From: Roseateles puraquae
Lineage (GTDB): Bacteria; Pseudomonadota; Gammaproteobacteria; Burkholderiales; Burkholderiaceae_C
Assembly: GCF_002205845.1 (NCBI RefSeq)
Contig: NZ_NISI01000003.1
Location: forward strand, 283,068-347,067
Length of the DNA: 64,000 nucleotides
Reading direction: 5' to 3'
A program made the position numbers and the translations under genes. Positions within the stretch are counted from its first letter, which is position 1, and each line of letters starts with the position of its first letter. Below the pieces are notes generated by a model, which saw only the letters and a list, made by a program, of their open reading frames with translations, had not been told where the DNA came from and made no database searches. Shown piece by piece: positions 45,473 through 52,586 of this stretch.

Positions 45473-46627
45473 ATGCCCGTCATCACCTGCATCGAAGACC
45501 TGCGTCAACTCGCCGAGAAGCGCGTGCCGCGCATGTTCTACGACTACGCCGACTCCGGCTCCTGGACCGAGACGACCTACCGCGCCAACGAAAGCGACTT
45601 CCAGGCCATCAAGCTGCGCCAGCGCGTGGCCGTCAACATGGAGGGCCGCAGCACCGCGGTGCAGATGGTGGGCCAGGCCGCGAAGATGCCGGTGGCCATC
45701 GCCCCCGTGGGCCTGACCGGCATGCAGCATGCCGACGGCGAGGTCCACGCCGCCCGCGCGGCCGAGAAGTTCGGCATCCCGTTCACGCTGTCCACGATGA
45801 GCATCTGCTCCATCGAGGACATCGCGGAGAACACCTCGTCGCCGTTCTGGTTCCAGCTCTACATGATGCGTGACCGCGACGCCATGGCCCGCATGATCCA
45901 GCGCTGCAAGGCGGCCAAGTGCTCGGCCCTGGTGTTGACGCTGGACCTGCAGGTGATCGGCCAGCGCCACAAGGACCTGAAGAACGGCCTGACCGCCCCG
46001 CCGCGGCCCACCGTGCGCAACATCCTGAACCTCATGACCAAGCCGCGCTGGTGCCTGGGCATGGCCGGCACGCGCCGCCACACCTTCCGCAACCTCGTGG
46101 GCCATGTGAAGGGCGTGAGTGACATGCGGTCCCTGTCGGCCTGGACGAACGAGCAGTTCGACCCGCGCCTGTCCTGGGCCGACATCGCGTGGGTGAAGGA
46201 ACAGTGGGGCGGCAAGCTCATCCTCAAGGGCATCATGGACGTCGAAGACGCGCGCCTAGCCGTGAAGGCGGGGGCCGATGCCCTCGTCGTCAGCAACCAC
46301 GGTGGCCGCCAGCTCGACGGCGCGCCCAGCAGCGTCCACGCCCTGCCCGCCATCGTGGCGGAGGTGGGGTCGCAGATCGAAGTCTGGATGGACGGCGGCA
46401 TCCGCTCGGGCCAGGACGTGCTCAAGGCCTGGGCCCTGGGCGCACGCGGCACCATGATCGGCCGCGCGATGGTCTATGGCCTGGGGGCGATGGGCGAGGA
46501 CGGCGTGACCAAGGCACTGCAGATCCTGCACAAGGAGCTCGACGTGACCATGGCCTTCTGCGGCCACACCCAGCTGGCGAACGTGACACGCGACATCCTC
46601 GTGCCCGGGACCTACCCGACTGCCTGA
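45473..46627 (+). CDS. lldD: FMN-dependent alpha-hydroxy-acid dehydrogenase (L-lactate dehydrogenase type)
   Basis: A 384-residue FMN enzyme oxidising L-lactate or a related 2-hydroxy acid, feeding electrons to the respiratory chain. Characteristic sections: RVPRMFYDYADSGSWTE, MPVAIAPVGLTGMQHADGE, FWFQLYMMRDRD, active-site SNHGGRQLDGAPSS (catalytic His), and EVWMDGGIRSGQDVLKAWAL with GRAMVYGLGA. The start MPVITCIEDLR is at 45473; an upstream frame to 45443 is less likely. Under likely control of the adjacent LysR gene. Lactate specificity is inferred from the overall pattern, so the symbol is tentative. Confidence 0.87.
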   Translation: MPVITCIEDLRQLAEKRVPRMFYDYADSGSWTETTYRANESDFQAIKLRQRVAVNMEGRSTAVQMVGQAAKMPVAIAPVGLTGMQHADGEVHAARAAEKFGIPFTLSTMSICSIEDIAENTSSPFWFQLYMMRDRDAMARMIQRCKAAKCSALVLTLDLQVIGQRHKDLKNGLTAPPRPTVRNILNLMTKPRWCLGMAGTRRHTFRNLVGHVKGVSDMRSLSAWTNEQFDPRLSWADIAWVKEQWGGKLILKGIMDVEDARLAVKAGADALVVSNHGGRQLDGAPSSVHALPAIVAEVGSQIEVWMDGGIRSGQDVLKAWALGARGTMIGRAMVYGLGAMGEDGVTKALQILHKELDVTMAFCGHTQLANVTRDILVPGTYPTA

Positions 46628-46672
46628 GCGACGCCCCCGCGTCAGGCGGGCCCCATCCGGGAGAGCGTCCTT

Positions 46673-46690
46673 GCGCGCCGGGAGGCGCGC
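46673..46690 (+). terminator. Stable hairpin downstream of lldD
   Basis: GCGCGCC, a GGGA tetraloop and GGCGCGC (46673-46690) make a perfect 7-bp stem with a GNRA-type loop, 45 bp after the lldD stop. No T-run follows directly, so the terminator call is tentative. Confidence 0.4.
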
Positions 46691-46746
46691 GGGCGGCGGT
46701 GCATGCGGCCCGAGGCCGAGGTGCGGCGTATATTTTTTGATGCCGC

Positions 46747-46773
46747 TGTCGATTCGGCGCTCCGCCGCGCATC
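46747..46773 (+). promoter_or_regulatory. Candidate ECF42-type promoter of the DGPF gene
   Basis: TGTCGA (46747-46752), 15 bp, then CGCATC (46768-46773), 56 bp upstream of the DGPF gene start. TGTCGA as a -35 is, from memory, the pattern recognised by ECF42 sigma factors, which usually drive their own DGPF-sigma gene pair. The -10 match is imperfect. Confidence 0.5.
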
Positions 46774-46828
46774 ACCCTGTCAGGAACGCGCACGGTGCGC
46801 GGGCCGCCAAGGAGCCAAGGAGAACCGC

Positions 46829-47194
46829 ATGCAATTCATGATCGCCTTCAAAGAGACCACCACCGAAGTCGCCCGCCGCGACGACCCCGCCGCCGCGCCC
46901 GCCTATTGGGGCGCGTGGGGTGCCTACATCGGGGCCCTGCAGCAAAGCGGCATCGTGGTCAGCGGCAACGGCCTGCAGCCGCCGCGCACGGCCACCCACG
47001 TGCGCGTGGAAGGCGGCAAACGCCAGGTGCAGGACGGCCCGTTTGCAGACACGCACGAGCACCTGGGTGGCTACTTCATCGTCGAAACGGCCAGCCTGGA
47101 CGAGGCCTTGGAATGGGCAGCGCGCGCCCCCTGCGCCTCGGCGGGCAGCGTCGAAGTGCGGCCGGTGCTGCCGCCGATGAACGCGGCGGCATGA
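46829..47194 (+). CDS. DGPF/YCII-domain protein paired with an ECF42 sigma factor
   Basis: A 121-residue YCII-related protein with the name-giving DGPFADTHEHLGGYFIVE (DGPF motif about residue 71), preceded by WGAYIGALQQSGIVVSGNGL. Proteins of this kind are regularly encoded next to ECF42 sigma factors and are their main targets; the enzymatic role is unknown. ATG at 46829 has AAGGAG upstream. The sigma gene follows 52 bp later. Confidence 0.9.
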   Translation: MQFMIAFKETTTEVARRDDPAAAPAYWGAWGAYIGALQQSGIVVSGNGLQPPRTATHVRVEGGKRQVQDGPFADTHEHLGGYFIVETASLDEALEWAARAPCASAGSVEVRPVLPPMNAAA

Positions 47195-47246
47195 AGACGG
47201 CCCGGGGTCGCCGCGCGGCGGCGAGCCGCCGCCGGACTGTGCGCCT

Positions 47247-48452
47247 GTGAAGGACGTCGCAGCCGCGGCGGCGGCCGAGCGTGTCGCCCGAGAAAGCTAT
47301 GGCCGCCTCGTGGCGCGCCTGGCATGGCAATGGCGGGACCTTGCCGCGGCGGAGGATGCGCTGGCCGAGGCCTTCGCCGCCGCGCTGCGTCACTGGCCCG
47401 AACAGGGGGTGCCCGAAGCACCCGAGGCCTGGCTGGCCGCCGCAGCCCAGCGCCGCCTGCTGCACCACGCCCGGCACACCCGACTCACGCAGGACCCGCG
47501 CGTCACCGCGCTGCTCGACGATGCCGAGCTCGAGGCACCCGAACGCGAGGCCGTGCCCGACGCGCGGTTGCAGCTGATGTTCGTCTGCGCTCATCCGGCC
47601 ATCGCGGCCAACGTCCATGCGCCGCTGATGCTGCAGGCCGTCCTCGGGCTGGACGCCAAAGTCATCGCCAGCGCCTTCCTCGTCTCGCCCACGGCGATGG
47701 CTCAGCGCCTGGTGCGCGGCAAGGCCAGGATCCGCGATGCCGGCTTGCGCTTCGAGGCCCCGGAGGCCCGTGAGTTGCCCGCGCGCCTGGCAGCGGTGCT
47801 GGAGGCCATCTATGCCGCCTACACCCTGGGCCGCCATACGCTGGACAGCCCGGCTGACGACCTGCGCGAGGAAGCCCTCTTCCTGGCCCGCCTGACCACG
47901 CAGCTGCTGCCCGGCCAGGCCGAAGCCTGGGGGCTGCTGGCCCTGCTGTTGCACGCCGAGGCACGCCGCGGCGCCCAGTTCGACGCCGCTGGGCGCTTCG
48001 TGCCGCTGCAGGCGCAGGACCCGGCGGGCTGGCGCGGCGACCTGATCCAGGAAGCGGAGTCAGCGCTCTGGACAGCCGCCGGCCTTCGCCAGCCGGGCCC
48101 GTTCCAGATCGAGGCCGCCATCCAGTCGGCCCATGCCCAGCGTCGCGCCACGGGGCAGACACCCTGGCGCGCCATCGCGCAGCTGTACGCCGTGCTGGTG
48201 GAGCACCATGCCAACCTTGGCGCGCGCGTTGGCCAGGCGGTGGCCCTGGCCGAGGCTGGCGAGGCGGACGCCGCCCTGGCGCTGCTGGACGCCCTGCCGC
48301 CAGAGGCCGCCCGCTACGCCCCTTTCTGGGTGGCGCGGGCCCATGTGCTCGGCTTGATCGGCGGGCCTGGCCGGCAAGCCGCCCTGCAGCGCGCCATCGG
48401 CCTGACCGATGATCCGCGGCTGCGCGATTTCCTGGTCGCTCAGCTGCCCTGA
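47247..48452 (+). CDS. ECF42-type RNA polymerase sigma factor with C-terminal extension
   Basis: A 401-residue sigma factor, far longer than ordinary ECFs. Region 2 (ESYGRLVARLAWQWRDLAAA, EDALAEAFAAALRHWP), region 4 (LDAKVIASAFLVSPTAMAQR), then a helical extension of about 200 residues with TPR-like character (AALLDALPPEAARY-type pairs and AIAQLYAVLVEHHANLGAR) that in this group helps control activity in place of an anti-sigma factor. GTG start at 47247; no strong ribosome site. Paired with the DGPF gene and likely autoregulated. Confidence 0.9.
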   Translation: MKDVAAAAAAERVARESYGRLVARLAWQWRDLAAAEDALAEAFAAALRHWPEQGVPEAPEAWLAAAAQRRLLHHARHTRLTQDPRVTALLDDAELEAPEREAVPDARLQLMFVCAHPAIAANVHAPLMLQAVLGLDAKVIASAFLVSPTAMAQRLVRGKARIRDAGLRFEAPEARELPARLAAVLEAIYAAYTLGRHTLDSPADDLREEALFLARLTTQLLPGQAEAWGLLALLLHAEARRGAQFDAAGRFVPLQAQDPAGWRGDLIQEAESALWTAAGLRQPGPFQIEAAIQSAHAQRRATGQTPWRAIAQLYAVLVEHHANLGARVGQAVALAEAGEADAALALLDALPPEAARYAPFWVARAHVLGLIGGPGRQAALQRAIGLTDDPRLRDFLVAQLP

Positions 48453-48480
48453 AGCCCAGGGCTACCCAGACGGTTCAGCC

Positions 48481-49011
48481 TCACGCCATGTGATCCGCCC
48501 GGCACTCGAAGTGCAGCCGGTCGTGCCACACACCCCCGAGCAGAAAACTCCGTGTGGAACGGCCGAACTCCCGAAACCCGTTGCGCTGCAGCACTTTGAT
48601 GGAGGCCTCGTTGCCCACCCGCGCCACCGCCTCCAGCCGGACCAGGCCGAGCTCCCCGAAGGCCTTGGCCAACACCTGGCGCACGGCCTGCGTCGCATAG
48701 CCTCGCCCGCCGGCCGACTCGGCCATGCGGTAACCGAGTTCGGCCATCTGGAAATGCGTGCGGCGAACGCCCACGAGGTTCACTCGCCCGACGAGTTCAC
48801 CTGCATCGTTGCGCACCAGGAACTGGTAGCCCTTGTCCTGCGCGGCCTCTTGCAGCGCCACCTCGATGGCCTGGCGCACGCCATCGGCCGAGTAGTAGGC
48901 CGGCGGGCGCGCATTGATGCGGGCTTCGAAGTAGGCGCGGTTGTCGGTCTCGAAGCGCAGGAGTTCGTCGGCGATGTCGAGGCTGGGCGGGATCAGGTGG
49001 ACGGCAGGCAT
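48481..49011 (-). CDS. GNAT family N-acetyltransferase (RimJ/RimL-like)
   Basis: A 176-residue acetyltransferase of the RimJ/RimL branch. Acetyl-CoA-binding region AESAGGRGYATQAVRQVLAK, with GELVGRVNLVGV before and EAVARVGNEASIKVLQRNGF after it. These enzymes acetylate N-terminal or other amino groups of proteins or small molecules; the target is unknown. ATG at 49011. It converges on the ECF42 gene (28 bp between stops) and lies downstream of the DUF1566 gene on the same strand. Confidence 0.9.
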   Translation of the reverse strand: MPAVHLIPPSLDIADELLRFETDNRAYFEARINARPPAYYSADGVRQAIEVALQEAAQDKGYQFLVRNDAGELVGRVNLVGVRRTHFQMAELGYRMAESAGGRGYATQAVRQVLAKAFGELGLVRLEAVARVGNEASIKVLQRNGFREFGRSTRSFLLGGVWHDRLHFECRADHMA

Positions 49012-49042
49012 GGTTCGGATTGAACCAGCCTTTCCAACGCCT

Positions 49043-49606
49043 TCACTTCAGGCTGCGCACCAGGCGCAGCGGCAGCCGCTCCCGGCGCGGCATGTCGCTG
49101 CGCGCCTCGCCCGTGCGGGCATCGACGGCCCAGCCGACCTGGGGAACGAGGCGGTCGGTATGGGTCTCGGTGGCGCCCTTTTGCACGTTGCGGTAGGCGT
49201 AGGGGTTCACCGCCTCGCTGTCGATGCGCACCGTGCTGCTCCAGTACCAGCCAGCCGGCGCTGCCGGGGCCAGCGTGGCGGCATGGGTCGCATGGGCCAG
49301 CCGGTCGCTGAACTGCTTGAGCTCCTGCACCCGCGGCACGCGCCAGCCACGGCCGGACGTCTCGCTGCGGGCCCGGGCCATGGCCAGCGCTTCGGCCAGG
49401 GTGAACAGCGCGGGCTCGCCCTGGCAGCCGCGGCCGTCCCAGCGCATGCCCTCCACGCAGCGGGCCCAGGCGTGGCCTGCGGCGGTGTCCAGCAATTCCT
49501 GGCCGTCGGGGCTGGGCGTCAGGCTGGGCGGCGCTTCGGCGGCCTGGGCGCCGAGCGGAGCGGCGGTCAACAACAGCACGGCAAGGGCAGCAAGAGCGAT
49601 GTGCAT
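49043..49606 (-). CDS. DUF1566 (Lcl-like) exported protein
   Basis: A 187-residue protein with a signal peptide (MHIALAALAVLLLTAAPLGA, ending AQA). The body is DUF1566-like: AARSETSGRGWRVPRVQELK-type core (GRGWRVPRVQELKQF), AGWYWSSTVRID and a C-terminal PRRERLPLRLVRSL. This fold is related to C-type-lectin/FGE-like domains; function unknown. It starts 14 bp after the stop of the transpeptidase-like gene and is probably the third gene of that operon. Confidence 0.85.
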   Translation of the reverse strand: MHIALAALAVLLLTAAPLGAQAAEAPPSLTPSPDGQELLDTAAGHAWARCVEGMRWDGRGCQGEPALFTLAEALAMARARSETSGRGWRVPRVQELKQFSDRLAHATHAATLAPAAPAGWYWSSTVRIDSEAVNPYAYRNVQKGATETHTDRLVPQVGWAVDARTGEARSDMPRRERLPLRLVRSLK

Positions 49607-49620
49607 GCCCCGATGCTGCC

Positions 49621-50967
49621 TCAGCGCCCGGCTGCCGTCACCAGGGCCAACGCTTCCGCGGGTGTCACCGGGCCAGGGCCAGGCACCTCCACCACCACCA
49701 GGTAGCCCGCCAGATCGGCCCGCGTGCCGGCGGCGGCATAGGCCTGCGCGAGGCGCAGGTGCCGGCTGGCCAGCAGGCGGCCCGATGCGGCATCCCAGTC
49801 TTCGTTGGCAATCAGGCAGCCCTGCTGGGGCGTGCCGGGGAAGTAGGCGCTGCCGGCGTAGTAGGCCGGGTTGATCGTGGTGCCGTGGATGAGCAGTTCA
49901 TCGCGCCCGGCGCGCCCGGCCAGCCAGGCTTCCTTGAACGGCGAGTAGCCCTGCCAGCTCGGGGGCAGGAAGCTGTCGTAAAGCGCGGCGCTCCAGTCGG
50001 CGGCCGGCTTGCTCTCGACATGCTCGAACTCCGCTGGGCTCGCTTCGATGGGCAACTTGCTCTGCAGATAGGGCGTGGGGCCGATGTTGGGGTTGGTCGC
50101 GGTGCCAGCGCCGACGATGGTGAACACGCCCTGCGGCGTGTTGCCGTTGGTGAGGGTGCCCGGCAGGCCGGTGCGAGCCAGCGCCAGTTGCGGCACGGCC
50201 AGCAACTGACCGGCGCCCTCTCGCACGAAGCGGCCGTCGGCGCCCCGCACCAGGGCCAGGCCCATGGCCTGCCGGCCGGGGCGCTGCAGGCTGTAGATCA
50301 CCGCAAAGCCGGGCCGAAGCGGTGCGGCGAGCAGGTCAGCCAGCGGGGGCTGCGGCAAGGCCGGGTCGCGCAGCCGGGCCATCAGTGCGATGAGCCGGGC
50401 GTCGTCGGCCCACGATGGGAAACGCTGCTCCATCACCGCTTGCAGGCGCGGCGTGGCGGAGGCATCGGCCTGCAGCACCGTGTAGGCGGCGATTGCGAAC
50501 GGCTTGCTCGCCGTGAGCTGCGGCAGCAGGGGCCAGAGCAGCGGCGCGGCCTCGCTCGGGTAGAGCGTGTGCGCCGCAGTCAGCACGGCGCGCTGGAACT
50601 CGGGGTCGCGGTCCGCCAGCGTTGGCAGCGCCTCAAGCAGCAAGGGGCGCGCGGCGTCGATCTCGGCGTTGTACTGCGCCACCAGGTCGAACAGGCGCGG
50701 CAGCGCGCCATCCCGCGCGGGCCCGGCGGGCATGGCCAGCCGCGCGCGGATGTCGGCCAGCGCCGCCTCGCGCAAGGCGCGCTCGCCGTCGGTAGAAGTC
50801 GCTGGCCAGCTGAAGTCACCGGGCTGGAGCGCCTGCAGCTCGGCGGCGTTGTAGCGCTTCTCAGGCGCCGGTGCGGGCGGCGTGACCGGCGTGACCTGCG
50901 AGAGCGGCGCGCAGGCGGACAGCAGCAGGGCCAGGCCCAGGCTGGGCAGGAGTGGGCGTCGTGTCAT
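49621..50967 (-). CDS. Lipoprotein with L,D-transpeptidase-like C-terminal domain
   Basis: A 448-residue lipoprotein: signal LGLALLLSAC (Cys19), a helical N-terminal half (about 40-210), and a C-terminal region that resembles YkuD L,D-transpeptidases by NGNTPQGVFTIVGAG, ELLIHGTTINP and TPQQGCLIANEDWD, the last in the place of the catalytic SHGCIR motif (Gln replaces His before Gly-Cys). If active it would cross-link or modify peptidoglycan; the altered motif makes a different reaction possible. Overlaps the phosphodiester glycosidase gene by 4 bp upstream. Confidence 0.72.
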   Translation of the reverse strand: MTRRPLLPSLGLALLLSACAPLSQVTPVTPPAPAPEKRYNAAELQALQPGDFSWPATSTDGERALREAALADIRARLAMPAGPARDGALPRLFDLVAQYNAEIDAARPLLLEALPTLADRDPEFQRAVLTAAHTLYPSEAAPLLWPLLPQLTASKPFAIAAYTVLQADASATPRLQAVMEQRFPSWADDARLIALMARLRDPALPQPPLADLLAAPLRPGFAVIYSLQRPGRQAMGLALVRGADGRFVREGAGQLLAVPQLALARTGLPGTLTNGNTPQGVFTIVGAGTATNPNIGPTPYLQSKLPIEASPAEFEHVESKPAADWSAALYDSFLPPSWQGYSPFKEAWLAGRAGRDELLIHGTTINPAYYAGSAYFPGTPQQGCLIANEDWDAASGRLLASRHLRLAQAYAAAGTRADLAGYLVVVEVPGPGPVTPAEALALVTAAGR

Positions 50968-51761
50968 CGGGGAAAGAAATGCAGCGCGTTGGCCACGCGG
51001 CGCAGCGCGGGCTCGTTGAAGGGGCGCGGCAATCGCGAGCTGCCGGAGACCAGCAGCGTCGACGAGCCGCCGCCGTCCAGGTTGAAGGCTTGCCAGGCGC
51101 CGAGGTCCCGCAGCAACTGGGCCGTCTGCGAGAGCGTCAGCCCGGCCACGTCACCGCGGCGCCCGGCGGCCAGGAGGAGCAGCAGCGTCCGGCCTGAGGC
51201 GTCGAGCCCGACGGCCGTGCGCGGATGCGTGCGGGCGCACAGGTAGGCACAGAGGGTGTCGTCCTCGGCAGTGCGGGGCTCACCATCACGCACCAGCCAG
51301 GGCGTGCCGCTGACCGCCAGCTGCCAGCCGGGCTCGGGCGTGACGGGTGCCTGCAGCAGGATGACGCAACGCAGCGCGCAGGCCAGCACCGGGTCCGCCA
51401 CGGCGGGTGCGGGCTGCAGCAGCTCGGGCCAGGGCTGGCCCGCCGACACCGTGAGGCCGCGCGGGCGGAAATCGCGGTCGAAGAAGGAAGCATTGACGCT
51501 GGCCAGCGCCCCTTGGCCGCTGGCCATGGCCTCCACGGTCTGCCCGGCTTCGGTGGGTGGCGACAACACCGGCCGCACCTGCGCCAGATCGACTTGCAGG
51601 GCCTGCACCTCGCTGCCCGGCCACGGCGACCACGCCCGGTAGCGCAGGCCCGGTGCCAGGGCTTGCCAGCCATCGGTCGGTGCAGGGACGCTGGCGCAGC
51701 CGGCCAGCAGCAGGGGCAGCAGCAGCCAGGTGAGGCACAGGCGCAGGAAGGCGGCACGCAT
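50964..51761 (-). CDS. Phosphodiester glycosidase family lipoprotein (DUF2233, NAGPA-like)
   Basis: A 265-residue protein with a lipoprotein signal (CLTWLLLPLLLAGC, Cys at about 22). The NAGPA/DUF2233 catalytic region shows ALASVNASFFDRDFRPRGL, then DASGRTLLLLLAAGR and the signature AFNLDGGGSSTLLV. Relatives remove GlcNAc from phosphodiesters or act on envelope polymers and peptidoglycan. Start at 51761; the longer frame to 52538 is antisense to YceI. First gene of an envelope operon, divergent from yceI. Confidence 0.88.
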   Translation of the reverse strand: MRAAFLRLCLTWLLLPLLLAGCASVPAPTDGWQALAPGLRYRAWSPWPGSEVQALQVDLAQVRPVLSPPTEAGQTVEAMASGQGALASVNASFFDRDFRPRGLTVSAGQPWPELLQPAPAVADPVLACALRCVILLQAPVTPEPGWQLAVSGTPWLVRDGEPRTAEDDTLCAYLCARTHPRTAVGLDASGRTLLLLLAAGRRGDVAGLTLSQTAQLLRDLGAWQAFNLDGGGSSTLLVSGSSRLPRPFNEPALRRVANALHFFPR

Positions 51762-51790
51762 GCTGACGATACTAACGGCGCCCTGGGCCC

Positions 51791-51807
51791 CGGCAAGTGA
51801 CTTGCCG
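51791..51807. promoter_or_regulatory. Palindrome between the divergent phosphodiester glycosidase and YceI genes
   Basis: CGGCAAG-TGA-CTTGCCG is a perfect 7-bp-arm palindrome centred in the 120-bp divergent region. A dimeric regulator acting on both genes is one reading; a hairpin near either transcript start is another. Confidence 0.4.
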
Positions 51808-51816
51808 CGCCGCGCC

Positions 51817-51845
51817 TGTCGAAACTCGGCCGGTCCGTTCGTCGT
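51817..51845 (+). promoter_or_regulatory. Candidate ECF sigma-dependent promoter of the YceI gene
   Basis: TGTCGA (51817-51822), 17 bp, then CGTCGT (51840-51845), 36 bp before the YceI ATG. The -35 is identical to the candidate at 46747 upstream of the DGPF gene and the -10 CGTC is common for ECF promoters, so one of the two ECF factors in the window might drive YceI. Confidence 0.4.
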
Positions 51846-51881
51846 CCCTGGGTCCGACCGACTTCCTGAAAGCCCCGCCCG

Positions 51882-52454
51882 ATGAAAGCCCTGCCCCTGC
51901 TCCTCGCCGCCCTGACCGCCTCCATCGCCGGCGCCGCCCCGACGACCTACGAGATCGACCCCACGCACACCTATCCCAGCTTCGAAGCCGACCACATGGG
52001 CCTGTCCTACTGGCGCGGCAAGCTCAACAAGAACAGCGGGCGCGTCGTCTACGACAAGGCCGATGGCAGTGGCAGCGTGGAGGTGACGATGGACCTCGCC
52101 AGCATCGACTTCGGCCTGGACGCGATGAACGCCTGGGCGCGCGGGCCCTACTTCTTCGACCTGGAGAAGAACAGCCCCACGGCCACCTACAAGGGCCGCT
52201 TCGAGGGTGCCCACGGCGGCGTGCCCGCGCGTGTGGTGGGCGAGCTGACGCTCAACGGTCGCACCCGCCCGGTCACCCTGGCCGTGCACCAGCTCAAGTG
52301 CATGCCGCATCCGATGCTCAAGCGTGACTGGTGCGGTGCCGACGCCTCCGGCAGCTTCAACCGCGAAGACTTCGGCCTCACGGCCGGCAAGGACTACGGC
52401 TTCAGGATGGAGGTGGGCCTGCGCATCCAGGTCGAAGCCGTGGCGAAGGAATGA
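51882..52454 (+). CDS. YceI family periplasmic protein
   Basis: A 190-residue lipocalin-like protein with a signal peptide (MKALPLLLAALTASIAGA). Family marks: YEIDPTHTYPSFEADHMG, NKNSGRVVYDKADGSGSVEV, then FNREDFGL near the C-terminus. YceI proteins bind polyisoprenoid-type lipids such as long-chain quinone-like molecules. Two cysteines (KCMPHP, DWCGAD) could form a disulfide. Start at 51882, no strong ribosome site. Converges on the S46 peptidase with the second repeat copy between. Confidence 0.92.
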   Translation: MKALPLLLAALTASIAGAAPTTYEIDPTHTYPSFEADHMGLSYWRGKLNKNSGRVVYDKADGSGSVEVTMDLASIDFGLDAMNAWARGPYFFDLEKNSPTATYKGRFEGAHGGVPARVVGELTLNGRTRPVTLAVHQLKCMPHPMLKRDWCGADASGSFNREDFGLTAGKDYGFRMEVGLRIQVEAVAKE

Positions 52455-52460
52455 TGAAGA

Positions 52461-52494
52461 ACGGCAGCCGAAAGCTGTCGCCTTTGGCTGCCGT
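52461..52494. terminator. Long hairpin between converging YceI and S46 genes
   Basis: ACGGCAGCC (52461-52469) and GGCTGCCGT (52486-52494) form a perfect 9-bp stem seven bases after the YceI stop. There is no T-run on either strand. Location between two converging genes suggests a bidirectional terminator; confidence is limited by the missing tract. Confidence 0.5.
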
Positions 52495-52511
52495 CGTCGT
52501 ATCAAGCAACT

Positions 52512-52586
52512 GCCGTGGAACCGGCTTTGCCGGGCCACGGGCAGTGCCCCCTTTGAGGGGGCGGCCGTCAGGCCGCAGGGGGTGGG
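52512..52586 (-). repeat. Dispersed palindromic repeat, copy 2 (inverted relative to copy 1)
   Basis: A 75-bp element whose reverse complement matches 16325-16398: CCCACCCCCT at one end and GTGGCCCGGCAAAGCCGGTT near the other. First hairpin is GCGGCC/GGCCGC here against CCGGC/GCCGG in copy 1, and the second is GCCCCCT/AGGGGGC; stems are kept although bases differ. It ends directly at the S46 stop codon. Confidence 0.8.
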
